Virus record (IMG/VR): IMGVR_UViG_3300029922_000001 | Coordinates: 294,512 to 358,511 of that record | Origin: a virus | Reading direction: 5' to 3' (one strand) | Length of the DNA: 64,000 bases | In this document: one piece after another, positions 32,496-41,779 of the stretch | Position numbering within the stretch: position 1 is the stretch's first letter | Layout: every line of letters begins with the position of its first letter | Position numbers and translations under genes: made by a program | Notes under the pieces: generated by a model | Databases searched by the model: none | Seen by the model: the letters and a program-made list of their open reading frames with translations, nothing else | Told to the model about the DNA's origin: nothing

Positions 32496-33062
32496 TTATC
32501 CACCACCAATTTGCCCAATTCCATTCATTATTCCCTCTACACTGTTTTGCCAAGCATCTCCAGTGTTTTGCAAGAATCCATCATCTCTTGCACCTTGACC
32601 TTGAGTTTCTGTAATACCCGGTTTTCTTTGTTGTTGATTTGGTTGATTAGGCATAGCATTAGAGAGAGCTTGTATAAATTGTGGAGATTGCATATTATCT
32701 TTAGCATGTTGTAGTGCTTTGGCTTTATCTCCACCAGACCATTTAATATATTGTTGTATTAAATTACCATCTTCTTTTGCTTTTTGTCTTGATTGCTGAT
32801 TAAATTGTTGTGTTCCCCATTGTTGATTAGGATATTGTTTATTGTACTGCTGTGTTTGATTAGGTTGTTGTGATGGTGCTGGAGTATTAGGTTGAACGGT
32901 TGATGGTGTAGTTGTGGTGCTTTGTAAACCAGGATTACCGATTGGAGCAGCAGTCATTAAAGCTAATCTTTGAATATGTTTATCAAAATTATCCGCAATT
33001 TTATACCTGCCTTCTTTATCTGCTTTATTGGCATCTCTAACTAATTGTTCAAGTGTATTCAT
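32496..33062 (-). CDS. Gln/Pro-rich protein with LD-type N-terminal motif
   Basis: N-terminus LEQLVRDANKADKEGRYKIA then DNFDKHIQRLALM has the LD-type pattern. The rest is low-complexity Gln/Pro/Asn (PSQQPNQTQQYNKQYPNQQW) ending in a Gly-rich tail. Such disordered proteins in this cluster are probably virion or scaffold components. The -10 is not obvious. Confidence 0.55.
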   Translation of the reverse strand: MNTLEQLVRDANKADKEGRYKIADNFDKHIQRLALMTAAPIGNPGLQSTTTTPSTVQPNTPAPSQQPNQTQQYNKQYPNQQWGTQQFNQQSRQKAKEDGNLIQQYIKWSGGDKAKALQHAKDNMQSPQFIQALSNAMPNQPNQQQRKPGITETQGQGARDDGFLQNTGDAWQNSVEGIMNGIGQIGGG

Positions 33063-33201
33063 AATGTAACTTATTCTTAATTCAACATTTTATTTCCTTG
33101 TTGGTTTAAAAAGTTTTTAACTTTTTAAACGCATCTATTCTATATGTAATAATTATTTACCATTGAGGTTGTGAAAATTGTGAAGATTGTCCTTGGCTTT
33201 G

Positions 33202-33621
33202 TTATGAACTCATAAATCCGAAATCATCGCCAGTATCTTGTCCCATGCCTTCTTTCTGTGCTAATTCAGCAACTTTGTCGTAAGGCAACTGTTTAAGATC
33301 CTTCATACTGTAGCCAACACCAATAAGATATTGAACAGGATCTTGATCGTCTTCTTCTTGATTCATTTCGCCCATAACTTGGCTATATGCTTCAGGATCA
33401 AAACTAGGATTACCCTCATGAACTTCGTGGAAGTCTGATTGAGGTTCATCTTCATTGAAGCCACTATTTAGAAAACTATTATCTTGTGCAAGTTTAATGA
33501 AAATATTTGTAACTCTATTAGATTGTCTTTGTAAGACATCTCTTAATTGGTCGTTTTTAGTAGCAAGAGTCTGTTCATCTAGTGCATAAGCTACGTCTGC
33601 TAATTCTTTTAAAATGTTCAT
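33202..33621 (-). CDS. Virion-like protein with LD-type motif, possibly truncated
   Basis: N-terminus LKELADVAYALDEQTLATK then VTNIFIKLAQDN is a looser copy of the LD-type motif. The middle is acidic. The frame stops at TAA (33204-33202) after MSS, but the next 14 codons continue in frame as QSQGQSSQFSQPQW before another TAA at 33157. The Gln-rich continuation matches the low-complexity style of the neighbour, so CAA may have mutated to TAA, costing 15 residues. Confidence 0.55.
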   Translation of the reverse strand: MNILKELADVAYALDEQTLATKNDQLRDVLQRQSNRVTNIFIKLAQDNSFLNSGFNEDEPQSDFHEVHEGNPSFDPEAYSQVMGEMNQEEDDQDPVQYLIGVGYSMKDLKQLPYDKVAELAQKEGMGQDTGDDFGFMSS

Positions 33622-33676
33622 GTGTGTTTAAATACCTCTGTTATTTATATTCTTTAGAGGTATTTAATATCCTTTA

Positions 33677-34252
33677 TCATGAGTAAATAACTTCGTTTTT
33701 GATAGCTATTATTGATTTTTCTAACTCTTCTATTGTGTCGTTATTGTAGAAAACGCGATCAGCTTTTTCAATTTTTTCTTGTAATGGCATTTGCATTGAA
33801 ATCCATTTTAATGCAGTTTCTTCATCGTATTTATTGCGTTCCATTAGTCGTTTTATCTGTATTTCAGGATCACAAGCAACTAGCCAACTTTCATAATATC
33901 TTAGATATTGACCAGTTTCAAAAAGTAAAGGATTTTCCACAAATAAGGCTGTACTGTTTGAAATACGCAAATTAACTAGAGGATGAACATAGTGTTCTAT
34001 TTCTTTTTTAAATTCTTTGTTGCCTATTAGAGATTTAATTTGATCTTTAGAAAATGGAAAGTCTATATCAGGATTGTATTTTTTCATCATCATTACAATT
34101 GGATTGGTAATAAATTCGTTTTCATATAACTTAGTAACAATTTCATCTGCGGAAATGACATTTTCCTTTCCAAAATGCTTTGCTAGGAGGGCTAAGAATG
34201 TGGATTTGCCACAGCAAATATTACCAGAAATAGCTATTTTGTGTGAAATCAA
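33677..34252 (-). CDS. coaE: Dephospho-CoA kinase
   Basis: P-loop GNICCGKST (10-18), VISADEIVTKLYE, HPLVNLRI, LFVENPLLFETGQY, and RLMERNKYDEETALKWISMQ followed by KADRVFYNN are the CoaE motifs in order at normal length (191). CoaE phosphorylates the 3'-OH of dephospho-CoA, the last step of CoA synthesis. Its start overlaps the stop of the CoaD fusion (TGA within 34251-34249), so both are made together. Confidence 0.9.
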   Translation of the reverse strand: MISHKIAISGNICCGKSTFLALLAKHFGKENVISADEIVTKLYENEFITNPIVMMMKKYNPDIDFPFSKDQIKSLIGNKEFKKEIEHYVHPLVNLRISNSTALFVENPLLFETGQYLRYYESWLVACDPEIQIKRLMERNKYDEETALKWISMQMPLQEKIEKADRVFYNNDTIEELEKSIIAIKNEVIYS

Positions 34253-35547
34253 AGTTGTTGCTCCAAATAACGGTTTACATAAGATGGTACAAATTCTTTG
34301 CCTTTACCTAACATAGCTAGTTCTCTCACGAGCGAACTACTAACATAAGAATCTTCGATATTACAAGGAATGAAAATGGTTTCTAGATTTGGATTAATAG
34401 CTTTGTTTGCCATAGCTAACTGTAGTTCACCTTCAAAATCACCAATTGGGCGTAATCCACGAATTAACGTATTACAGTTAATTTGTTCAGCATATTTTGC
34501 GACATAACCACTAGTTGTATCTACTGTAATTCTTGGATACTTTAAGCATTCTAGAGCCACTAAAATCTTTCTAATATTCTGTGTAATCTGAGCAGTCTTT
34601 TTAGGATTATCAGCAATTAAGATAAGAACGTTATCAAAAATCTTAGTTGCCTTGTTCGCAATGTGTAGATGTCCGTTGGTGATTGGCATGAAGCTACCCG
34701 CATAAATACATTGTGAATATACTGGTGAATATACTTGTGGACATTCTAGGTAAGGATCATTAAGGAAGGTTAAAGCGGCTTGTTCCCAACGTATACAGTG
34801 TTTTGGAAGTTGAGCTACACGAGGGATATATAATTCAATTTCACTAAGAATCAAATCAGAATCACCTAGTAGATTGTCAATTTCCCAATCAAGATTTTTC
34901 TGAAATTGCTCATTTAAGAAACTCAATTGTTGGAAGTAATATGACTTCATCTTGTTCAAAAATGCTAAACGACCTTTGCGGTATTCGCCATTGGAACAAT
35001 AGCTATATTCAGAACGAATAGATTTTGCATAATTAACATAATTGTCATTGTCTGCACCTAAAATTGCTAGATCGCATTCCATGAATAGTCTAGCGTAGGC
35101 AGGGGCATAAGATGGTAAAAGATCGTGTGTTTTGGTGTACATAATCAAAGGAATAGCACGATCTAAAATAAGACTAGTATCAGTAGCGTTAATATTTAAA
35201 GCGGATAAAAATTCCATTAACGCTTCACAACTAGCTTCTTCATTGTCGGTATTCCCAGCAACACATATTTGATCATGAAATAGAATGGCTAATAGCGGAA
35301 TATAGTAACTTACAATTGGATTACCCATATTGGTCTTGTGGTTTGCTTCGTACATTTTGTACATATCAAAAACATGGTCATTATTGTGATATGGCAGTGG
35401 TGCCTTCTTTTCAAGAACATCTCCAATGAGATTTCTGATTGTTAACTGATCCAATTTTGGATTTAGACAGTGTAAGAAGTCAATGACTTCTTTAGCGTGT
35501 GACGCGACTGTATAGCTATTATTTCTTGGTGTTTTAGTATAGACCAT
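34249..35547 (-). CDS. HD-domain protein fused to phosphopantetheine adenylyltransferase (CoaD)
   Basis: Residues 1-255 are an HD phosphohydrolase-like domain of the COG4339 type: YHNNDHVFDM (53-62), LLAILFHDQI (FHD 90-92), DNEEASCEAL, MECDLAILGA, YRKGRLAFL. Residues 280-432 are CoaD: YAGSFMPITNGHLHI with the TNGH nucleotide motif (290-293), LIRGLRPIGDFEGELQLA, ETIFIPCN and SYVSSSLVREL. CoaD makes dephospho-CoA from phosphopantetheine and ATP. TATACT ends six bases before the ATG. Confidence 0.88.
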   Translation of the reverse strand: MVYTKTPRNNSYTVASHAKEVIDFLHCLNPKLDQLTIRNLIGDVLEKKAPLPYHNNDHVFDMYKMYEANHKTNMGNPIVSYYIPLLAILFHDQICVAGNTDNEEASCEALMEFLSALNINATDTSLILDRAIPLIMYTKTHDLLPSYAPAYARLFMECDLAILGADNDNYVNYAKSIRSEYSYCSNGEYRKGRLAFLNKMKSYYFQQLSFLNEQFQKNLDWEIDNLLGDSDLILSEIELYIPRVAQLPKHCIRWEQAALTFLNDPYLECPQVYSPVYSQCIYAGSFMPITNGHLHIANKATKIFDNVLILIADNPKKTAQITQNIRKILVALECLKYPRITVDTTSGYVAKYAEQINCNTLIRGLRPIGDFEGELQLAMANKAINPNLETIFIPCNIEDSYVSSSLVRELAMLGKGKEFVPSYVNRYLEQQL

Positions 35548-35560
35548 GTATCTAGTATAC

Positions 35561-36202
35561 TCAATCCTTTGGGCATTGTGGTTTGTAATGAATCACTTTA
35601 ACGATATTTTCTTTTCGTAAAACTGGGAAAACAGCTTGTAATAACAACTCACGATTATTACCATTTAAATATTCAGAGGATTGAATAGCCTCAAGATCAA
35701 AGATTTGATACCAGGATTTTCTTTTCAATTCTTCACCTTGTGCTTTGATTTCTTCAGTAATTACAGTACGTTGAAAGTCTTTTCTATCAGAAATGTTGAT
35801 ATTGTAATAGGTTTCATAGAACAAATCATCATCTTCACGAGTTAAAGAACAGTGGCTACCGTTTAATACAGAGTGCCATGCTCCATGATCTGAAATCAAT
35901 ACTTCACACTCAGGAATATCTAACTCTATTAAGACAGTATCTTCACCATGAAAACGATAGCGCCAACTTCTTAAATCTGGTCTTTTAGCAAATGCCCACC
36001 ATAAATCGCCTTCCACTTCAATGCCGCGTAGTTCAGTGAAAACTTCTTTCATCCATTTATATGGTTTTTGAAATCCTTCAGAAATATGACCATTTGGAAA
36101 TTCAAATTCCCAATTATCACCTTTACTAGCGTCTGCTAATAAAAATGTTTTTTCATTGACAAGATCAACAATGTGTTTAGGCTGAAAACTCCAAACTTTC
36201 AT
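35561..36202 (-). CDS. DUF3841 family protein
   Basis: KVWSFQPKHIVDLV, PYKWMKEVF, DLWWAFAKRPDLR, VLIELDIPECEVLISDHGAW and a late SWYQIFDLE give the DUF3841 pattern (W-S-x-Q, Y-x-W-M, W-x-W/F, L-D-I-P, S-W-x-x-I-F-D). The biochemical role of the family is unknown. TACAAT ends six bases before the ATG, placing it head-to-head with the large ART gene. Confidence 0.7.
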   Translation of the reverse strand: MKVWSFQPKHIVDLVNEKTFLLADASKGDNWEFEFPNGHISEGFQKPYKWMKEVFTELRGIEVEGDLWWAFAKRPDLRSWRYRFHGEDTVLIELDIPECEVLISDHGAWHSVLNGSHCSLTREDDDLFYETYYNINISDRKDFQRTVITEEIKAQGEELKRKSWYQIFDLEAIQSSEYLNGNNRELLLQAVFPVLRKENIVKVIHYKPQCPKD

Positions 36203-36260
36203 GCTGATATTGTACCACGTTCATAGGATTTAATGTTTTAACTGTAGAATATAAAGCTAT

Positions 36261-39200
36261 ATGTGGTATCGTTTAGCAAATCCAAATTTCAAAAAAACAG
36301 TACAGCAATTCATTAAGCCAAAAGTTAATAACACTTGGATGAATTCTGCTCCTGTTCAACCTGCTCAACCACCAGTACAACCACCAGTACAACCACTAGT
36401 ACAAACACCAGAACAAACACCAGTACAAACACCAGTACCTGTTAATAAAAATTCGCAATTATATGACAGTGTTATGAATCCTCCAGCAGCTAATTCTGTT
36501 GCTACACCAAGTAGAACACCTATCAGTGATAAGCTTCAATTACTTAAAAGTGATGGATATAAATTACAACATGATGATTACAAAGTTATTAATGACAGTG
36601 ATGGCGGTAATAATTACAGTGATGGCGATTCTTATTCTAATGCTGATAGTGATGGACAACCTTCAAAATATTTAACGAATAAGATGTATGAGCAAGATCC
36701 ACTTGACCCAGAATTATTAGAATTATTCAAGGCTTTTGGCGCTTATGATCAAGAGTATGAAGATAAAACGAAGTACGACGTAAATTATTCAAATTTCTCA
36801 AAGAAAATTGAAGACTACAAAACATCTCAAGATCCAAAACTATTAGAATCGCTCATGCAATATGATAAGGACACTACTTTACATAAATTGACTAACACCG
36901 TTGAGTTGTGTTATGAGTTTCCTGACTTAGTAAAACAAAGAATAATAAGTTCTAGTCTTAGTGGTTTAGATACCTTACCTAAAGGTATTCTTACCCCAGA
37001 ATTCATGATCAATTTTATTCAAGAAGGTAACCCTATAATAACTAAAGATGGTCTTAGTTTAGTCGGAAAAACCATGTCAATGATTTATCATCACAAAGTT
37101 GAATCAACTCCAGAGTTGTTAAATACTTGTTTACAGAATGATTTTAATAAAACTTTGGGGTGGATGACTTCGGACCAAAAAGAACAAGTTAATTTGATGC
37201 AATATGTAGATGGTATGGATTTGAGCAGTATGCAATATTTGCAACCTGAACAAATTGATCAGATTTCACCAGACCAATGGGAAAAAATGATTAGTAAAAA
37301 TCCTAGCGATCTTCAATATGTAGGTTCTCAAATTAAAGATAAAATACCTAAAGAAATCATAAATAAATACTTAACTCCAGATATTATTAGAAATTTATCT
37401 TACAATATCTATCCATATTTGAATTTAGAAAGTCTTGATAAATTAAGAGATACTTATCCAAGTTTTTACACTGATCTTATGCGTTATTACTATGATTATC
37501 TTGATGATTCAATATTGAAGGTTGCCATATCACAATTTAAAAAATGGTTGTATAGCCCAGCGGGATTGAAATATGCACCTATAGATTCAATGAATTCATA
37601 TATGTTTAACAAGCTAAGTAAAAAACAACAAAAAATGATCTTGGAACATGCGCCATACCAAAATATGTCTCATTACATTAAAACACTATTAACTCCTGAA
37701 CAAATTTTTGCAAAAGAAAAAGAATCAGGTTTTAAAGACGTGTTACATGAAGACTTGTACCCTAAGTTTAGTCCAGAACAATTAAAAGAACTGATTCTTG
37801 CTAGTCCAATATATCTTGCTCAACTACCTTGGGCTCAAGCACAAAGTTTAGGTATGGGATTTTACAAACAGTTATTAGCTAAAGATATTAAAAATTATTC
37901 CAGAATACCACTTTCAATTAAAATTAAAATGGGTAAAAGTGTATTTAAAAATATTAAGGTCGCGCAAATACCTTATATTGCTAGTCAATTACCTGCTGAA
38001 GTTATTGAAAAATTAAGCGATAAAGAACGTGACTACATTTTAGATAGAGCGGTTAAATATGGCACAGATTTACCAGCCCAACTTTGGGAATATGCTAAAA
38101 CACCTGCTCAAGAAGCAAAACTTTTTGCTTCTGAACCATCCGTTCAAAGTGTCCCACATGACAAACAAGAGAGCTATAGTGAGCATTTAGAACAAAAATA
38201 TGGAGCCAACTTACCTGAATTTTTCAAGAAACTTGATATTGAAGCAAATTTCTCTTCGTTCTATCGCGCTAATCCTGAAACTAAATCAAATTTTAATGCC
38301 GCATTCAGACAAGAATTTGGACATGGACCTTATATTGATATTCATAGTGTGTTAGATTCTTGGGATAGTGGATATAAACGTACTAGTAGCACAAAACAAT
38401 TACTATACGCTGCCAATAAAATAGTTGGTAAAACCAGTGCTGTTGATCAAGAAAATTTTGATAATACGGACGGTTATGACGGTTATGATGTTGTCAATGA
38501 TTTAGAAGGCACAGAAACCTTAAAAGAATTAGAGTGGGGATTAAAGAAAGTATATCAAAATACACAAGACATGTTTAGACAAATGGGCATCACTCATATT
38601 CCTATTGCTAGATTCAAAGGTGTGTCTATTGAAAATTTAGATAAACGTTTTCCACCAGAAATTGCCAATCAGATTCGCGCTAAATTACAACTTAAAAAAC
38701 CTTTTATGTTAACCTTCCAAAACGCCCCAATGAATGAAAGAGTTATGGCAAGTGCTACGTATAATCCTAATGCGATTTGGAGTTCTTTTGGTGGATCTAA
38801 AGGAAGTAAATCATTAAGTGTTAAGGTCTTCGCTAATGTGCCTGTAGAAAACATTATGGCTGCAAAAAATTCTTGTATGTTAGATGATCATAGTAGTGAA
38901 GATGAAGTTATTATTTTTAACACTTATGATTTACCTTGTACTTTGGTCATTACTTATGGTTATATAGATGTAAATTCTTCTAGCTACAGCGAAGTACACT
39001 CTAATATTTTAAAAAGCATTGGAGATAAAAAATTCTTTAATAAAGCAGAAGTTCCATACACTGAGTTTACTAAGAATAATATCTTCGATACTCAGCCTAA
39101 ACCAGAACACAAACCAAAACCTACTGAAACACCAAGAGCCAAAGCGGATAATGAATTACCTGATTTAAGTGGTGTAGAAGGTGGAATTGAACTACCTGAT

Positions 39201-39347
39201 TTAAGTGGTGTAGAAGGTGGAATTGAACTACCTGATTTAAGCGAATTGTCTAATTTCGATGATGATTCAGAGGACAGTGATTCAGAAAATGAATTACCTG
39301 ATTTAAGTGATGAAGAACTCTTAAAAGAGTTTGGTGGTGATGAATAA
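36261..39347 (+). CDS. Giant tagged ADP-ribosyltransferase, 1028 aa
   Basis: Begins MWYRLANP, the shared tag, then a Pro/Gln-rich linker (residues 35-65) and a long helical-repeat region (about 150-640). The C-terminal third carries an R-S-E-type ADP-ribosyltransferase: R784 in PIARFKGVS, S831 in MASATYNPNAIWSSFG, VFANVPVENIMA, and E880-D-E882 in SSEDEVII. The last 60 residues are acidic with the phrase ELPDLS repeated four times. A virion-packaged ART such as T4 Alt is the closest known concept. The next gene is a paralogue. Confidence 0.75.
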   Translation: MWYRLANPNFKKTVQQFIKPKVNNTWMNSAPVQPAQPPVQPPVQPLVQTPEQTPVQTPVPVNKNSQLYDSVMNPPAANSVATPSRTPISDKLQLLKSDGYKLQHDDYKVINDSDGGNNYSDGDSYSNADSDGQPSKYLTNKMYEQDPLDPELLELFKAFGAYDQEYEDKTKYDVNYSNFSKKIEDYKTSQDPKLLESLMQYDKDTTLHKLTNTVELCYEFPDLVKQRIISSSLSGLDTLPKGILTPEFMINFIQEGNPIITKDGLSLVGKTMSMIYHHKVESTPELLNTCLQNDFNKTLGWMTSDQKEQVNLMQYVDGMDLSSMQYLQPEQIDQISPDQWEKMISKNPSDLQYVGSQIKDKIPKEIINKYLTPDIIRNLSYNIYPYLNLESLDKLRDTYPSFYTDLMRYYYDYLDDSILKVAISQFKKWLYSPAGLKYAPIDSMNSYMFNKLSKKQQKMILEHAPYQNMSHYIKTLLTPEQIFAKEKESGFKDVLHEDLYPKFSPEQLKELILASPIYLAQLPWAQAQSLGMGFYKQLLAKDIKNYSRIPLSIKIKMGKSVFKNIKVAQIPYIASQLPAEVIEKLSDKERDYILDRAVKYGTDLPAQLWEYAKTPAQEAKLFASEPSVQSVPHDKQESYSEHLEQKYGANLPEFFKKLDIEANFSSFYRANPETKSNFNAAFRQEFGHGPYIDIHSVLDSWDSGYKRTSSTKQLLYAANKIVGKTSAVDQENFDNTDGYDGYDVVNDLEGTETLKELEWGLKKVYQNTQDMFRQMGITHIPIARFKGVSIENLDKRFPPEIANQIRAKLQLKKPFMLTFQNAPMNERVMASATYNPNAIWSSFGGSKGSKSLSVKVFANVPVENIMAAKNSCMLDDHSSEDEVIIFNTYDLPCTLVITYGYIDVNSSSYSEVHSNILKSIGDKKFFNKAEVPYTEFTKNNIFDTQPKPEHKPKPTETPRAKADNELPDLSGVEGGIELPDLSGVEGGIELPDLSELSNFDDDSEDSDSENELPDLSDEELLKEFGGDE

Positions 39348-41326
39348 TGATTTGGTATAAACAAGCATCAAATATCGAACCTCAAGAACCTGTTGAGGAA
39401 ATAATAAAACCATTACCTGTTGAGGAAATAATAAAACCATTCGTGCAACCTACACCAATACAACCAATACAAGAAACACCACAGCCACAAGATGAAATTA
39501 GTGCAACTGTGGATACTGTATTAAAAAACCCTTTAGAGTTTGCTTGGTTACCAATTCAGACTAAACAGGCAATAGCAAATCCTTTAGCGTTAGCTTTAGT
39601 TAATAATGGACAGAGCGTATCTTTTGATATTCAGAGACAGTTAACGGATAAAGGTGTTAGTGATATATATAATATTGATCCAATGTTTGTTTTTATCAAT
39701 ATTCATGTATTTCGATTAACTAAAGAAGAAAAGCGAAAATATATTTTACCTTTATTTCCACAGGTTTATACTGGTAGTAATATAGTAAATATGCCATATA
39801 ACACATGGGGTTTATTAACAACCGAAGAACAAATTGATTACCTTGAAAGCCATATGAATAATTACAAATTCTTCCCTTCATTTTTAAAATTAGAAGCTGG
39901 ACCAACCTTTGCATGGCAACATTTATTACAGACAAACTTTGCAGACAAGGTACCTGGTGAAATAATTGATGAATTTACGCCTGAACAATTAAATATTATT
40001 GCTGAAAAAGATCCTGGTATGTTGAAATCAATGTCATTAACTGCTCTTAATAAAATAGACGATGCACATATCGAAGCATATTTTGCTAATCATTTTTCTA
40101 ATAAATATCAAGACGCTAGTGGAAATTTAAAAATAAGATATGGTAATAAGATTTTAGATCAAATAATGGACCCTAAATTGTATGGTGTTTCATATGCGAT
40201 TGGTGCGATACCTGCTGCGGTTATGGCACAGGCAACCCAAGAACAAAAAGATAGAATGGCTACTCTATTGGAGCAAAAACCAGAATTATTAAAAATAAAT
40301 CATGAACTATGGGGTGTAATCTCAGAAGAGAAATTACCAGAATTTTTCAATAAAGATCCAGATGCTGATTATATGCCCGAAGAAATTCAAACTAAATTTT
40401 TAGCATTTTTTAAGCATAAGTATAACTTAAATTTACCTCAATACTATGATGATGAAAAGCTACAGAGTGCAATAAAAACATACTATGGTGATCATAGTGA
40501 TATAGCTTTAGATGATAAATATCCGAATGATCCAACTAGTAGGTATATTAAGAACACCCTTGGACAATGGGATAGTGGCTATAAAAATGAAAATGTATTA
40601 TTAATACATATTGCTTCTGCAATATGTAAACCTAATCCATTAGATGATGAATTATCTATGGAATATACCAGTGGCTGGAATGATGATAAAATAATTAACG
40701 GAGAAGCTACTGATAAAGTTAAGGAAAAGGTGTTGTGGGGTATATCACAAGTTCATAAGAATACACAGCAATTTTTTAAAGTTATGAATATGAAAACAAT
40801 ACCACTAGTGCGATATCGCACTGTTAGTGTTCATAACGTTGCCACTAGATTTTCTCCCGAAAATACAAAATTGATTATGGAACACTATCAAAAAGGTAAG
40901 CCTTTTATGCTTACCTTACAGAATCAGCCAATTCAAGCTAGAAGCTTAGCTAGTTTTTCTTATTCACCAATTGCTGTCTGGAATGGTTTTGGACTCAGTA
41001 AGGGCGAATACACAATAAGCATTAAAGAATTTGTTGAAATGCCAGTAGAGAATGTTTTGGCACTACACGGTTCTGTTATGTGTAAAGATTTGCCAGAAGA
41101 ACATGAGGCTGTTGTTATTGATGGTTATGGACTTCCATGTACCATGATAGTCATGTATGGTTATGACCATTCTAAAAATAATCCAGATACAGACGATAGT
41201 GCAGACCCTAGATACTATCATGACTTAAAAGCATTTATTGAACAAGATTGTCAAGACAAGCGTGATATTGATTTTTATGGAATGAGACAAAAATTAATAG
41301 ATGCACCCAATGTTATTGGGTCTTAA
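39347..41326 (+). CDS. Second tagged ADP-ribosyltransferase, 659 aa
   Basis: Begins MIWYKQASN, then a Pro/Glu linker in which PVEEIIKP occurs twice, helical repeats, and a C-terminal ART domain paralogous to the previous gene: R489/R491 in PLVRYRTVS, S536-F-S538 in LASFSYSPIAVWNGFG, FVEMPVENVLAL, and E585-H-E587 in PEEHEAVVI. Both catalytic-site patterns (Arg, S-x-S, E-x-E) are intact. It overlaps the stop of the first ART gene, so the two are expressed together. Confidence 0.75.
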   Translation: MIWYKQASNIEPQEPVEEIIKPLPVEEIIKPFVQPTPIQPIQETPQPQDEISATVDTVLKNPLEFAWLPIQTKQAIANPLALALVNNGQSVSFDIQRQLTDKGVSDIYNIDPMFVFINIHVFRLTKEEKRKYILPLFPQVYTGSNIVNMPYNTWGLLTTEEQIDYLESHMNNYKFFPSFLKLEAGPTFAWQHLLQTNFADKVPGEIIDEFTPEQLNIIAEKDPGMLKSMSLTALNKIDDAHIEAYFANHFSNKYQDASGNLKIRYGNKILDQIMDPKLYGVSYAIGAIPAAVMAQATQEQKDRMATLLEQKPELLKINHELWGVISEEKLPEFFNKDPDADYMPEEIQTKFLAFFKHKYNLNLPQYYDDEKLQSAIKTYYGDHSDIALDDKYPNDPTSRYIKNTLGQWDSGYKNENVLLIHIASAICKPNPLDDELSMEYTSGWNDDKIINGEATDKVKEKVLWGISQVHKNTQQFFKVMNMKTIPLVRYRTVSVHNVATRFSPENTKLIMEHYQKGKPFMLTLQNQPIQARSLASFSYSPIAVWNGFGLSKGEYTISIKEFVEMPVENVLALHGSVMCKDLPEEHEAVVIDGYGLPCTMIVMYGYDHSKNNPDTDDSADPRYYHDLKAFIEQDCQDKRDIDFYGMRQKLIDAPNVIGS

Positions 41327-41585
41327 TATATTTTGCAATGTCAGTTTGATAATTGGGTAGAACTTCTTTGAAATGCATATCTTTTATGTTTCTCACTAAT
41401 TCTGCCGAAACACAAATATCCATAGTTTGTTGTAATGAATTTTTAGCATTAATTTGTGCTTGATCAACACAGTAATATCCTCTATTTTTTACTTCTTCCA
41501 AAGAAATTGTTTGATCTTTAAAAACAAGACGAGTAAAATCTGTTTTAAGTTCATAGAATTCTTCAGGCGTAATGACATTAGACAT
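41313..41585 (-). CDS. Hypothetical protein, 90 aa
   Basis: TATAAT ends six bases before the ATG at 41585. Small helical protein (ITPEEFYELKTDFTRLVF), convergent with the ART operon and overlapping it by 14 bases. No family recognised. Confidence 0.6.
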   Translation of the reverse strand: MSNVITPEEFYELKTDFTRLVFKDQTISLEEVKNRGYYCVDQAQINAKNSLQQTMDICVSAELVRNIKDMHFKEVLPNYQTDIAKYIKTQ

Positions 41586-41600
41586 ATTTATATTATAACG

Positions 41601-41719
41601 TTAATAATCTAATTTAGTCCAATGTTCATCTTTTGATGGGCTATATTCACTTTCAATAGATTGCTTGATTTCTTATCTTTGACCACACTAACGAAACTAT
41701 CATTCATAATTATCCACAT
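41601..41719 (-). pseudogene. Broken small phage gene (MWI-NDSF type)
   Basis: The minus strand begins MWIIMNDSFVSVVKDK, the N-terminus of a small widespread phage protein (M-W-I/V-x-x-N-D-S-F). The end of the region, in another frame, reads EIKQSIESEYSPSKDEHW then TKLDY and stop, which looks like the original C-terminus. The middle is missing and the two parts are out of frame, so an internal deletion has killed the gene. Confidence 0.5.
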
Positions 41720-41779
41720 ATGATGCGAGTATACCCTATTCTAACAGGGATATTTTTCTTGGACTCATAACATATTTAT

